Under the pieces are notes generated by a model that was not told the origin of the DNA, did not search any database, and saw nothing but the letters and a program-made list of their open reading frames with translations. Of a DNA stretch of 64,000 bases, positions 47,401-55,992 are shown piece by piece; positions within the stretch are counted from its first letter, which is position 1; each line of letters opens with the position of its first letter. The position numbers and the translations under genes were made by a program. This DNA comes from Thauera humireducens (GTDB lineage: Bacteria > Pseudomonadota > Gammaproteobacteria > Burkholderiales > Rhodocyclaceae). The stretch spans positions 682,001 to 746,000 of the forward strand of contig NZ_CP014646.1 in assembly GCF_001051995.2 (NCBI RefSeq), read 5' to 3'.

Positions 47401-47651
47401 CCGTCGACGTAGATGCGGCCGCGCCCGATGGTGAAACCGCCGCCCGTCGCCTGGATCAGGAAACCGTCGGGCGTGGTGCGCGGCACGACCGAGCCGCCGA
47501 AGGTATCGAGCGTGCCGGCCTGCAGGCGGCGGCCAAGCTGGGCGACCCATTCGTTCCAGTCCGCATCGAGCTGGACGCGGCCCTGCTGCATGATGACGCC
47601 CAGGAAGTCGCGGCGGGCGTCGAAGCGGATGCGGCTCAGATCGAAACTCAT
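44460..47651 (-). CDS. eCIS operon: DUF6519 beta-helix protein, probable tail fibre or surface protein
   Basis: 1063 residues. The N-terminus FDARRDFLGVIMQQGRVQLD continuing into DADWNEW is the DUF6519 opening. About 1-450 is beta-rich. From about 470 (SAEGHNSGAATIQQAIDSIK, then GGTVCLGIGEFRI) it becomes a right-handed parallel beta-helix with many short N-x-I/V repeats such as IRITDNILL, VSVADNVMY and LSIRGNRMRG. Beta-helix domains in tails commonly bind or cleave surface polysaccharide, but no catalytic residues can be assigned. No signal peptide. It lies 12 nt downstream of the tail-I-like gene. Confidence 0.7.
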   Translation of the reverse strand: MSFDLSRIRFDARRDFLGVIMQQGRVQLDADWNEWVAQLGRRLQAGTLDTFGGSVVPRTTPDGFLIQATGGGFTIGRGRIYVDGLLAENHGAGEAAWDDRLAEPTGSTAVDYAAQPYYPDPPALPAEGRHLVYVDVWQRDLTAVQAPDLIEQAVGVDTTGRRQTVWQVKLLPDIGNAGCSSADEDVPGWAAITAPSPARLSTTTGTPDFTPNPCEVPPAAGYLGLENQLYRVEVHTGGALGTATFKWSRDNATVASRVTHINAARTRITVESVGRDDVLRFNDGDWVEITDDWRELKNLPGEMRRLRVPGGVDDTARTLEFDTPLPAGMFPTDAQRATQAQRNTRVRRWDQAGAVRREDGTVFQDLDNAASHGTISIPAAGTRLFLEHGVLVEFSLAAGGGHFRSGDHWVFAARTVDVSIERLDHAPPLGIHHHYARLAVVTFPSGEDDCRTLWPPLQEGEGCDCSVCVSAEGHNSGAATIQQAIDSIKDHGGTVCLGIGEFRIAAPLTISGARSLRIRGQGWATLLTGAAPGSLFDISASTGVALENLSALGSGGNSGTTAVIAAHNVVDLRIEHVNVLGVAVGDGTSVGIGLSGFALATAIRDCAVVAERGIATLARERQSQLLSAELRITDNILLCGQRAISFDATTLHYGTTRLDHNLMLLCTDASVVATGGVLPGSSVSVADNVMYAMGDGVRAGIDRLALERNEITGLGARNRNGIVLQEGLDPVALDRVRIVANRVSLMRANGIAIRHRVEDALIADNLIDATGQAGLLMEEGGAAGYLMLRGNQFRRLGLLLEDAERGFAGVQLVDITRGDVLDNLIADVAREAANSPGVDGLRALAVGELCIAGNRLHGIGPDRIGGPVAAIRLLPPFDRVAIDDNTLDRVSGPDQKPVMAQWWALLVAIEPRGAAGELATATHHYGISYLTTAAESAYLLTANRVRAIALTPSNLSIRGNRMRGQQSAVPLVQCLQMTYCLFADNHCEAQGEGGRGPVIGQIGGRSLNASNNHLRGPGDTDTLHLLPERKQAIVIGNTSSGNIRVPSGAPVPADISLTNIIGI

Positions 47652-47663
47652 GATCGGACTCCG

Positions 47664-49844
47664 TCAGGATTCGTGGAACAGGCCGGCGCACAGCCCGACC
47701 CGCAGGTATTCAGCCAGCCGGATGCGCAGGTTGGTCTCGCGCTGCGCGGCGTACAGGTGGTGCAGCGCCCCCATCTCGCCCTCGTCGTCGGCGCCGCGGC
47801 GGATCTCGGCGGGGGTACGGGCGGCAAGCTGGGCGTAGGCCGGCGTGCCATAGCGACGCGACACGAACTGTGGCGAGATGCGCTGGTCCGCCGCCGAGGC
47901 CGGCTGGCAGCGGTAGCGTTGCGGCACGATGGCGTCCAGCGGCAGCCAGCTGAAGCGGATGCAGCCGGCCTGCTTGCGGGCGGCCCGCACCGGTGCGGGC
48001 CAGGTGTCTCCGCTGCCGAGTGCCGCGAACAGGATGCTGTTGGCGATGAGGCCGACCTCGGCGGTGTGCAGCTTGCCGATCACGCTGCAGGCAGCGAGCG
48101 AGAGTTCGGCGCCGGGGGAGGCGTCGTCCAGCCCGGCGAAGGCGACGCGCGCGCCACCGGTGGCGTCGATCACGCTGTCGCTGGCGGCAAAGCGGGCGCG
48201 CGGATGGGCACGGATGCCGCCGACGATGCAGCGGACGAGGGTGGTTTCGAGCCCGGCGAGTTCCAGGCGCAGGCTGGCGGTGTCGGGCTGCAGGGGCGCG
48301 GCATCCGGTGTCAGGGCGATGCCCGGAACCAGCGTGCAGTGCAGCAGCGTGAGCCGTGCGAGCGCATTGCCGCCCGCGTCCGGCACCACCAGCGGCGCGC
48401 CGGCGATGAGCAGGCCGTTGAGGGTGCAGGCGGCGTTGTCGCCGCCGCGGATCGACAGCCCGTCCACTACCAGCACCGGGCGGAAGCCGTTGGCGGCGCG
48501 GATCTCGACGCTGCCGTCGGCCACCACGTCGATCGCCAGCGTTTCGGCGTAGCGGCGGTTGTCGGCGATCTCGACGACCCCGTTGCCGTCGATCTCGGCC
48601 AGCGCGGCGGCCAGCGTGGCGTGTTCCGCCGGCACGCGGGCGACGGGAACGCCGCCCGGCGGTATCGGCAGGCTGTCGCCGCGCTCGTACTCGCCGCCAC
48701 CGAGTTCGGCGCTGAAGCCTTCGCGCCAGTCGAGGCGGACGTCGGCGGGGTCGGGAGCATCGCCGGGCAGGGCGATGCGGCCGAGTTGCGGATCGATCGA
48801 ATACACGCCGTCGGGCGGTGGCGTGTGGGCCCAGCCAGCGCCATCGTCGCTCAGGTTGCAGATGCGGATGCGGTCGCGCTCGATGGCGGTCCCGTCCACC
48901 CACAGCTGCAGCGCCGGTGCCCGGTTGTCGACCGCTTCTCCGGCGCCGGGGCGGCTGCCGTAGTGGCGACCGAGTTCGGCCGCCAGGCGACGGCGCGACA
49001 GGGGCCACGGCACGTTGTCCGGGCCGGCGAGGTGGCTGATGTCATCCTCGGCCAGGGGGCGGTTGTAGAGCGGCAGGTCGTGGTTCAGGGGGCTGGCACG
49101 GTAGCAGCGCACGCCCGCATGGGCCGCGGGGCTGGCGCTGTGCGGGAAGGCCTGGATGCGCCACAGGTGCAGGCCGACATTGGGGATGTTGTAGCGCCCG
49201 CCGCCGTACTCGATGCGGCGCACCTCGACCGTGCGCATGCTGGTGTCGAAGGGCGTGCCGAGCCATGCCAGCGCGCGTCCGCGGCGCAGGTCTGGCGACT
49301 GCAGCGCGTGCGGGCGCGGGTGGTTCATGTACTGGGTGGCGGCAAGGCGCTGGAAGTACTCGACCGCGCGCGCGTCCCAGCCGGTGACGTCGCGCGCAAG
49401 CTGCTCGAGGACCAGTGCCGTGCCCTTGCGCCGGCGCAATGCGATCGTGTGCGCCACCTCGGCGCGCGGGCTGGCCACTTTCGGTGCCACGCTGTGCAGG
49501 CTCTCGTAGCCGATCAGGTCGCCGATGTAGGGCACGACCCAGTCGGCGCAGGTCTCGATGAACAGGTCGTCGTAGAGCTGGGCGAGGTTCTCGTCCATCG
49601 CGCCGATCTGCTCCGCGAACAGGGCGATCAGCGATTCGAGCGGTCCGCGCGCGGCCTTTTCGTTCAGGGCGGCGAGGCGTTGCTGCTCGTCCGCGCTGGG
49701 CGCGGCGAGTGTCGCCAGCGCATCGCGTTCCGTGCGTTCGGCCAAGGTCAGCAGGCTGTCGCCCATCTGCTGCGCCAGCTCGGCGTCGCGGATGCGATGG
49801 ATCGCGGGGAGCAGTTCGAACAGGCTGCGGGCGTCGAAGCTCAT
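47664..49844 (-). CDS. eCIS operon: tail protein I-like baseplate protein with beta-helix C-terminus
   Basis: 726 residues from the ATG overlapping the preceding stop as ATGA (49841-49844). The N-terminal 180 residues (LFELLPAIHRIRDAELAQ, LYDDLFIETCADWVVPYIGDLI) resemble phage tail protein I/P2 gpI-type sequences, which connect fibres to the baseplate. A middle domain follows. From about 450 (ATLAAALAEIDGNGVVEIAD) a second parallel beta-helix appears with repeats such as LNGLLIAGAPL and LTLLHCTLVPG. It probably links the baseplate to the DUF6519 protein encoded next. Exact Pvc counterpart uncertain. Confidence 0.7.
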   Translation of the reverse strand: MSFDARSLFELLPAIHRIRDAELAQQMGDSLLTLAERTERDALATLAAPSADEQQRLAALNEKAARGPLESLIALFAEQIGAMDENLAQLYDDLFIETCADWVVPYIGDLIGYESLHSVAPKVASPRAEVAHTIALRRRKGTALVLEQLARDVTGWDARAVEYFQRLAATQYMNHPRPHALQSPDLRRGRALAWLGTPFDTSMRTVEVRRIEYGGGRYNIPNVGLHLWRIQAFPHSASPAAHAGVRCYRASPLNHDLPLYNRPLAEDDISHLAGPDNVPWPLSRRRLAAELGRHYGSRPGAGEAVDNRAPALQLWVDGTAIERDRIRICNLSDDGAGWAHTPPPDGVYSIDPQLGRIALPGDAPDPADVRLDWREGFSAELGGGEYERGDSLPIPPGGVPVARVPAEHATLAAALAEIDGNGVVEIADNRRYAETLAIDVVADGSVEIRAANGFRPVLVVDGLSIRGGDNAACTLNGLLIAGAPLVVPDAGGNALARLTLLHCTLVPGIALTPDAAPLQPDTASLRLELAGLETTLVRCIVGGIRAHPRARFAASDSVIDATGGARVAFAGLDDASPGAELSLAACSVIGKLHTAEVGLIANSILFAALGSGDTWPAPVRAARKQAGCIRFSWLPLDAIVPQRYRCQPASAADQRISPQFVSRRYGTPAYAQLAARTPAEIRRGADDEGEMGALHHLYAAQRETNLRIRLAEYLRVGLCAGLFHES

Positions 49845-52651
49845 GGCAGCACCTCCACCTCGAGGCCGTTCGTCGCCAGCGTCAGCAGTTCTGCGGGGGC
49901 CGGCACCGCCGTCAGCGAGGGCTGGGGCAGCGCGGCGAACAGGCGCGGGTGTTGGGCGGGCGGCTGGCCGCTGCGGTAGAGCCGCGCCACATGGGCCGCT
50001 TCGACGCCGCGCACGCCCTGCACCGCGGCCGCGATCTCGTCGAGCGATACGGTCTGCCCGAAGGCGCGCGCGGCGAAGGCGAAGCGCGCCAGAAGGGCGA
50101 CGCGCACTGCGGCCACAACCGTCGCAGGTTCGAAGCCGCCGAGGGCGCGCACCCGCACGCGGCACCGGAAGCGCGCGTCGATGAAGTTCTCGAGGCGAAG
50201 CGGGACGAGCGGGTCGCCCCAGGTGCGCAGCGCGTCGAACAGGTGACGGTAGGTGTCGCTGGTGGCCTCGACTCGCGCGCCGCCGATGCCGGCAATCGTC
50301 ACGAAGACGCCGCGCGCCGGACCTGCAGGAATCCACAGCGCATGCGCCTTGTCGATGCCGGCGAAGGCGCGGGCGAAGTTGGCGTAGTCGGTGATCGACA
50401 CCGCGCGATCGAGCGTCAGTACCGTCAGCGGTGCGCTGTCGCGCGCGTGTTCGATCGTCTCCGGGTCTTCGCCACCGCTGGCCGCTTCCGGGTTGCTGGC
50501 TTCGCCGACGCCCAGCGGGCGGCTCAGCAGGGTGGTGAGCGTGCCCGCGCCGACGTTGCCGCCAGCGCCGATGCCCTTGCGGTAGCGCACGCGCACATTG
50601 GCCGTGCCGGTCGGCAGGCGCGCGCCCTCGATGCCGTCGCCGAACTGGATGTGCGTGTGCCCTTCGTCGTCTTCCCAGGTCTCGAAGGCGCGGGCGCCCG
50701 CCGGCGCGGCGTAGAGACTGGCACGTTCGGTCCACAGGACATCGTCGACCCGCAGGGCCAGCGTCGACCGCCGTCCGCTCGGCGTGCTGGCGCTGACGTA
50801 GGTCAGCGGGGCCTGCGCCAGGCGGAAGCGCTGGTTGGGGCGGCCCGCGTCGCCGTCGCCGAGGATGGCTTCGACGGTTTCGCCGTGCGTGGCGGGGGCG
50901 ACGTTGGCGTTGACGCGCAGCGAGGCGCGCGCGAAGACGTGCTTCAGCGGTGCCGCCAGCGTCAGCGTGGTGTCGTCGCGGCCGTGCGTGACCGCGGTGG
51001 CAGTGTTCGCGATCCACGCGATTTCGGCCACGCGTGGGTCGTCCTTGCGTGCGGGCGCAAGCGCCAGTTCGCTGGCGTTGGCTTCCAGCGTCCCCGCGCG
51101 ACCGTCGCGGTCGAGCAGGCACAGACGCAGGCGTGTGCCGGCACGTTCCAGTTGGGCGAGGAAGGCTTCGCCATCGAGTGCGACGGCGTTGCCACCGATG
51201 AGGCGTGCCGCGGGTGCCAGCATGAACAGCTCGTCGCCACCGGCCAGCGGCACGGTGGCGCCGTCGTCGGTCGCCAGCACCAGGCTGGTAGCGCCGGCGG
51301 CGATGGCGATGCGCTGACGCGTGCCCGATACCGCGATGGCCTGGCCCTGCTGCAATCCCTCGGCGCGCACGCCCAGAGGGAGCAGCTCGTCCTGCACCGG
51401 ATGGCGCAGTGGACGGGCGTGGGTCGCGAGGCGCTCGCTCTGTGCCAGCACCAGCGTACGGCGCAGCGGGAAGCGGCTGGCGGTCAGATTCTCGGTGGTG
51501 TCCGGGGTGATGCGGGTCACCTTGCCCGAGATACCGAAGGCGTTGCGGCTGCGATGCGCGACCGCGCGGGCGCGGTAGAGCTCGGTGTAGCCCGGCAGGT
51601 CGGCGCTGCCGCGTCCCACCTCGTTCGAAACCAGCGCGATCCAGCTGCCGCCGACGATCTTCGGGTTGTCGGTGTCGAGGTCGAGGGCGGCCGGGTCGAG
51701 CGCGAAATTCTTCCAGTTCCAGTGCGCGCTGCTGGTGTCGATCAGCTGCGCGATGTTGGAGTCGGCATTGCCGAACAGGTTGGCGTCGGGCGCGTTGTGG
51801 CCGAAGAGCGCGGTGCGCAGGCGCAGTGCATGGACTTCCGCGCCGAGGCTGGCCGGGGCCATCGCCGGAAAGGCGCTGCCGAGCGGATGCGTCCACTGCA
51901 GGCGGGTGCGGCCGCCGGCAATGTCGGGCTTGACCGCCGACAGGACGCGCACGTCCCAGCGCTCGCTGCCCGGGTCGCGCTGGCGCTCCAGGCCGACGAT
52001 GAGGATCGCGTCGCCCGGCGACAGCCCGCTGGCGACGCCTTCGAGCCACAACTCGGTATCGCCGCGCCGCGGTTGCCATGCTTCGGTGGTGCGCGCGGGC
52101 ATTGCGTTCCAAGCTGCGCGGGCGCTGATCTCGGCGATGGTCTCGAAGGTCTGCGCAGTCTCGCCCTGGCCGGGCACGCTCTGTACCCGGGTGCCGGCCG
52201 GAATCGTCGTGGTCGTTGTGGGTGTGGGGGCCGCACCCGGCGTGTCCTGCAACGTGAAGGCGAGATGCGTGCCGGCGGCGACGCCGGGCGCGAGGCGGTA
52301 GCCGATGAGCCGCGCCAGTTCGCCCACCGACAGGCGCTCGGTGGCGGTGCGCAGGTAGTGCTCCTGGGCGATGCGCTCGGTGTAGAACGACAGCACGTCG
52401 AGCGAGCTCGCCAGCGCATCGGCCAGCGCGAGCGTGAAGTCGCTCGACTCGCGCGTGCCGAGGCCGGCCAGCGCCGGGTAGTCGGCGCTCGACAGCCGGG
52501 CCTGGATCGAGGCGAGGAAGTCGCCGTGGCGCCCGGCGCGGTAACTGATGCTCGGCTGGCCCGGCAGGTTCGCGATGCGTTGCGGCGTGTCGGTGCCCGT
52601 GCCGCTGCAGCAGTCACAGCCGGGCAGACGGGAGCGGTCGGTGCTCATCAT
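49841..52651 (-). CDS. eCIS baseplate protein, J-like, second copy (Pvc12-like)
   Basis: 936 residues. Early segments SSADYPALAGLGTRESSDF and LASSLDVLSFYTERIAQEHYLRTA are typical of the putative baseplate assembly proteins of contractile injection systems. The C-terminal half (YRKGIGAGGNVGAGTLTTLL near 655, ITDYANFARAFAGIDKAHAL near 750, EIAAAVQGVRGVEAAHVAR near 875) is the baseplate-J/gp6-like core. A Cys pair CDCC is near residue 12. Start overlaps the previous stop by four bases (52648-52651). It forms part of the wedge around the hub. Confidence 0.82.
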   Translation of the reverse strand: MMSTDRSRLPGCDCCSGTGTDTPQRIANLPGQPSISYRAGRHGDFLASIQARLSSADYPALAGLGTRESSDFTLALADALASSLDVLSFYTERIAQEHYLRTATERLSVGELARLIGYRLAPGVAAGTHLAFTLQDTPGAAPTPTTTTTIPAGTRVQSVPGQGETAQTFETIAEISARAAWNAMPARTTEAWQPRRGDTELWLEGVASGLSPGDAILIVGLERQRDPGSERWDVRVLSAVKPDIAGGRTRLQWTHPLGSAFPAMAPASLGAEVHALRLRTALFGHNAPDANLFGNADSNIAQLIDTSSAHWNWKNFALDPAALDLDTDNPKIVGGSWIALVSNEVGRGSADLPGYTELYRARAVAHRSRNAFGISGKVTRITPDTTENLTASRFPLRRTLVLAQSERLATHARPLRHPVQDELLPLGVRAEGLQQGQAIAVSGTRQRIAIAAGATSLVLATDDGATVPLAGGDELFMLAPAARLIGGNAVALDGEAFLAQLERAGTRLRLCLLDRDGRAGTLEANASELALAPARKDDPRVAEIAWIANTATAVTHGRDDTTLTLAAPLKHVFARASLRVNANVAPATHGETVEAILGDGDAGRPNQRFRLAQAPLTYVSASTPSGRRSTLALRVDDVLWTERASLYAAPAGARAFETWEDDEGHTHIQFGDGIEGARLPTGTANVRVRYRKGIGAGGNVGAGTLTTLLSRPLGVGEASNPEAASGGEDPETIEHARDSAPLTVLTLDRAVSITDYANFARAFAGIDKAHALWIPAGPARGVFVTIAGIGGARVEATSDTYRHLFDALRTWGDPLVPLRLENFIDARFRCRVRVRALGGFEPATVVAAVRVALLARFAFAARAFGQTVSLDEIAAAVQGVRGVEAAHVARLYRSGQPPAQHPRLFAALPQPSLTAVPAPAELLTLATNGLEVEVLP

Positions 52652-55218
52652 TTGCCTCCGTGCAGGTCGAGCCGCAGCACGCCGTGCTCCGGGAAGTTGG
52701 GGTCGTTGGCCAGCCGTGCGATCTCGAGCCGGCCCAGCGCCATGAAGCCATCTGCGAGCGGCCGCGGGTCGGCCTGGCCCTGACGCTGGAAGCGCGTGAC
52801 CTGCACCGAATCCACGCCCGCCACGCTGCGTGCGGCGGCCTGGATCGGGCCGAGGAAGACGGTCTGCCCGAAGCTGAAGTTGTCCGGATGGAAGAGGCCA
52901 CGGCGGCCATCGGGCAGGCTGCGGCTACCGAGCGCCTGCAGCAGGCCGCGCCGCACGTCGCTGCGGAAGTGGGCGCGATTCACGCAGACGAGCAGGTCGA
53001 GTTCGAGCGACACGGGGATCGGCTCGTCGATGCGCAGGTCGTGGCCCGCCATGCGGAAGCGCTCGAGGTGGGCGCGCACGTCGGCGGCGAAGCCGCCATC
53101 GACCGCGCGGCCAGCGCGGCGATCGACGGCAATGAGCACCGTATGCCAGCTGCCGGTCCAGCGCAGCGTGGCCGTGGCGCGCTGCACATCGTCGAGGCGT
53201 TCGGTGACTTCCGCATAGTCGGCCGGGGTGACGGCACGCTGCTGGGTGCGGAAGGCCTGCGGCGCGGCGCGGCGCAGCGCAGCGGCGGTCTCCGGTGCGA
53301 GGCCGCCGCGTGCGGGCAGCGGGTTGGTGACCGACTGGATGCGTCCCTCACTGGTCACTGCGTGGGCGATGCTGTCGGCGCCGACGTTGCCCTGCGGGCC
53401 GTTGCCGATGCGATAGCGCGCCGTGAAGGTTGTGCCGCTGTCGGGCCGGCGGCCGTGGACGTCGTCGCCGAAACGCAGGCGGGCGCTGCCATCGTCCTCG
53501 GTCTCGAGTACGAAGTGGGTGTCGGACGCACGGCTGGCCAGCAGATCGCGCCTTGCCGTCCACGGCCGACCGCTGTCGTCGGCGAGCTCGATCGCGGGCA
53601 ATGCATCGGCCGCCCGCCAACGCACGGCCGCTGCAGCGGGTGCATCGAGGTCGAACGTGACCCGCTCGTGGCGGCTGCCGCCGTCGTGCGGCACGACGCG
53701 CAGCACCGTGCCCTGGTGCGTGACCGGCCCCTCCGCAAGCTGCGGGCGGTAGCGCGGTGGCAGGGGTTCGGGTTCGGTGCGCTGGCAGGCATCGCCCCGG
53801 CGCGGCGGATAGTGCAGCCTTGGCGCCGGCACGCGGCCGAGGTGCTCGCCGACGACGCTGCGGCCGTGGTCGACCAGCAGGTTGTTGCCGAGCGCGATGC
53901 TGACCCCGTCGATCTGCCGGCTGCCGTGGGCGGCGTCGGTTTCGCTGGAAAGGCAGAGCGAGAAGGGTAGCGCGTCGTCGGCGTGCCAGCGGATCTCGGT
54001 GATCTCGCTGCCGTCGAGCGGATCGGTGAGCCGGTCGCTACCCGCGAACGCCAGCACCGCCGTCACGCGCACGGCGTGGCGGCGGGCGGGGTCGGCGTCC
54101 TCGGCCAGACCGGTCAGCGGACCGCAGATTTCCTGGAAGATCAGCACCTCACCCGCAGCAAGCTCGGGATGGTGGCCGCGCAGGGTTGCCCCTGTGGCGC
54201 CAGCCGGCAGGCAGCAGCGGGCATCGCCCCAGGTGTAAAGCTCGAAGCGGTTGTGTGTCTCGCGCAGGGTCGGTGCGTGGATCGGCTCGAACACCAGCGG
54301 TCCGGCTTGCAGCGCGTTGCGTTCCTCGGGCGAATCCGCGTCGATGCGAGGCGGTATGCCCGGCACCCGGGTGTAGAAGCGGATGCCGGCTGGCAGTGCG
54401 AACGGGCCGCCTGCCACGTCCAGATGCAGCCAGCTTCTGGCGTTGCAGCCTTCGTGCAGTGGATAGTCGACCAGCAGCGCGTGGCGGCGCAGGCTGGTGC
54501 GGCGGCGCGCGGTGCCCAGGTAGGCTTCGGTGGCGATGGCGTCGAGCTGGTAGTGCTGCAGGTCGCCGACGTAGGCGATGAGTTCGGCGAGCGTGGTGGC
54601 CAGGTCGGCCGGACTGCGGTCGCGCCAGCCGGGGACCGTGCGGCTCAGGCGGTCGATGAGCAGCCGCCGCAGGCTGGCGTAGTCGCGTGCCAGGTAGTTG
54701 AGGTCCGGCGCGGGCGGCGCGCCCTGCGGGCAATCGTGCTGCGGCGCGCAGTCGAAGTCGCTCGGGCATTCGACCTTGAAGCGGAAGTCGATGCTCGACA
54801 GGCGCGGGTCGAAACCCGGCAGGGGGTGCTCGCTGGCAACACCGAGGACCAGTGCGAGCCGGTAGAGGCTGTGGTCGCCCTCGCTGTCGGTACGCACCAG
54901 CAGCACGTGCTCGGCTGCGTCGAGCGCGGTGAAGAAGGCCTGCTCGGCGGCGTTGGCGGCAGGCGGCGGGGCGTCCGCCGCGGCGACCCATTCGATGCCG
55001 ACCTCGCGGATGCGTTCGCCGCCGTCGATGCGCAGGTTGTCGCGCGTGAGGCCGGCCGGCACCGGTTTCAGCAGCCGGATCATCAGCGTGCGCTGGCGCG
55101 GGCTGCCGGCCGGTGCGTCGAGGTCGAGCACTTCGAGGTGATCGATGCCGTTCAGCGTGGGGTGCAGGGCGACCGCCGTGCGGCGATTGTCCTCGCAGCA
55201 GGTGTAGATCGCGCTCAT
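52648..55218 (-). CDS. eCIS baseplate protein, J-like, first copy (Pvc11-like)
   Basis: 856 residues. LNYLARDYASLRRLLIDRLS near 185 and LAELIAYVGDLQHYQLDAIA near 215 are hallmark segments of the gp6/J-like wedge proteins of eCIS. Later RIGNGPQGNVGADSIAHAV near 605 and AVTPADYAEVTERLDDVQRA near 650 align in type with the second copy. The two large proteins therefore share the C-terminal J core. It links adjacent baseplate wedges that open on contraction. ATG overlaps the gp25-like stop by four bases. Confidence 0.85.
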   Translation of the reverse strand: MSAIYTCCEDNRRTAVALHPTLNGIDHLEVLDLDAPAGSPRQRTLMIRLLKPVPAGLTRDNLRIDGGERIREVGIEWVAAADAPPPAANAAEQAFFTALDAAEHVLLVRTDSEGDHSLYRLALVLGVASEHPLPGFDPRLSSIDFRFKVECPSDFDCAPQHDCPQGAPPAPDLNYLARDYASLRRLLIDRLSRTVPGWRDRSPADLATTLAELIAYVGDLQHYQLDAIATEAYLGTARRRTSLRRHALLVDYPLHEGCNARSWLHLDVAGGPFALPAGIRFYTRVPGIPPRIDADSPEERNALQAGPLVFEPIHAPTLRETHNRFELYTWGDARCCLPAGATGATLRGHHPELAAGEVLIFQEICGPLTGLAEDADPARRHAVRVTAVLAFAGSDRLTDPLDGSEITEIRWHADDALPFSLCLSSETDAAHGSRQIDGVSIALGNNLLVDHGRSVVGEHLGRVPAPRLHYPPRRGDACQRTEPEPLPPRYRPQLAEGPVTHQGTVLRVVPHDGGSRHERVTFDLDAPAAAAVRWRAADALPAIELADDSGRPWTARRDLLASRASDTHFVLETEDDGSARLRFGDDVHGRRPDSGTTFTARYRIGNGPQGNVGADSIAHAVTSEGRIQSVTNPLPARGGLAPETAAALRRAAPQAFRTQQRAVTPADYAEVTERLDDVQRATATLRWTGSWHTVLIAVDRRAGRAVDGGFAADVRAHLERFRMAGHDLRIDEPIPVSLELDLLVCVNRAHFRSDVRRGLLQALGSRSLPDGRRGLFHPDNFSFGQTVFLGPIQAAARSVAGVDSVQVTRFQRQGQADPRPLADGFMALGRLEIARLANDPNFPEHGVLRLDLHGGK

Positions 55219-55583
55219 GCCTCGCCTCCGCGCTGGAAGGTCGCCGACTGGCGGCTTTCGTCACGGCGCACCACGTACTGCACCGTTACCGCGAGCCGCG
55301 CATCGACCGCGTCGACCGTGACCGCCTCGACGGTGATGAGATCGCCAAGCCACTGCTGCAGGGCGCCGTGCACCAGGAACTGCGTGGTGGCCGCCAGTTC
55401 CGGGCTGTTGGGGGCGAACACGAGTTCCCGCAGCCCGCAGCCGAAGTCCGGGCGCATCACGCGTTCCCCCGGTGCGGTGAACAGCACTTGCTCGATCAGG
55501 CCGCGTATCCAGGCATCGGCGCCATCGGTGCGCGTGGTGCCGCGGCCGTCGAACTGGTAGGGAAAATGCAGGCGGGTGTCCAT
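55215..55583 (-). CDS. eCIS baseplate wedge protein, gp25-like (Pvc9-like)
   Basis: 122 residues. The central IRGLIEQVLFTAPGERVMRP and FGCGLRELVFAPNSPELAA are the gp25/lysozyme-like wedge signature (no lysozyme activity expected). C-terminal VTVQYVVRRDESRQSATF is the usual final strand. gp25 proteins nucleate sheath assembly by holding the first sheath ring to the wedge. The ATG complements 55581-55583, two bases after the PAAR-like stop. Confidence 0.88.
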   Translation of the reverse strand: MDTRLHFPYQFDGRGTTRTDGADAWIRGLIEQVLFTAPGERVMRPDFGCGLRELVFAPNSPELAATTQFLVHGALQQWLGDLITVEAVTVDAVDARLAVTVQYVVRRDESRQSATFQRGGEA

Positions 55584-55585
55584 GA

Positions 55586-55906
55586 TCAGCTCCCGATCAC
55601 GCGTGTCTGCGCCGAAATCGGCAGCAGCGGCGTGCCGTTGGGGGCGCACAGGGCCTGGCTGTCCATCAGGACCAGCGGCTGGCCGCCGGAGCTGACGCGT
55701 AGCGCCGCGACCACCCACTGCGCGCTGATGCAGGGCGAGGGGCCGCCGGAGACGTTGAACGGGCAGCCGGCCACCACGTAGGGCGCGCTCATCGTCACCG
55801 TCGGCATGCCCCCGACCAGCACCCGTGGGTTGGGCTGGGTCGGGCTGGCGGTGCCGCCGTGGGCGCACAGCACGCTGGCGCCGGCGTGGAGGAGAGGGCC
55901 GGGCAT
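55586..55906 (-). CDS. eCIS PAAR-like spike tip protein (Pvc10-like)
   Basis: 106 residues from the ATG complementing 55904-55906. The first 55 residues, MPGPLLHAGASVLCAHGGTA then PNPRVLVGGMPTVT and YVVAGCPFN, have the Pro/Gly-rich pattern and His/Cys positions (His7, Cys14, His16, Cys near 56) expected of a metal-stabilised PAAR-like cone. The rest carries short beta strands. It would sharpen the spike formed by the OB-fold protein. An 86-base gap, unusual for this operon, separates it from the upstream OB-fold gene. Confidence 0.75.
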   Translation of the reverse strand: MPGPLLHAGASVLCAHGGTASPTQPNPRVLVGGMPTVTMSAPYVVAGCPFNVSGGPSPCISAQWVVAALRVSSGGQPLVLMDSQALCAPNGTPLLPISAQTRVIGS

Positions 55907-55920
55907 GTCAGGTCTCCCGC

Positions 55921-55985
55921 CGGGCCGCCCCAAGGGAGGCCTGCGCCCCCATGGGGGGCCGCGAACAGCGTAAGCGTGGGGGCTG
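55921..55985. repeat. GC-rich palindromic intergenic repeat in the eCIS operon
   Basis: Located in the only sizeable gap of the operon. It contains CCCCCATGGGGGG (55946-55958), CCCCAAGGGAGG, and AGCGTAAGCGTGGGGGC. This composition resembles dispersed intergenic repeats seen in betaproteobacterial genomes. Only one copy is in the window, so repeat status is inference. Confidence 0.45.
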
Positions 55986-55992
55986 TCTCATC

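Noticed and set aside
44580..52783. Long plus-strand open frames opposite the DUF6519, tail-I-like and J-like genes
   Set aside because: The minus-strand genes carry recognisable families, coupled starts and operon spacing; the plus-strand frames do not.
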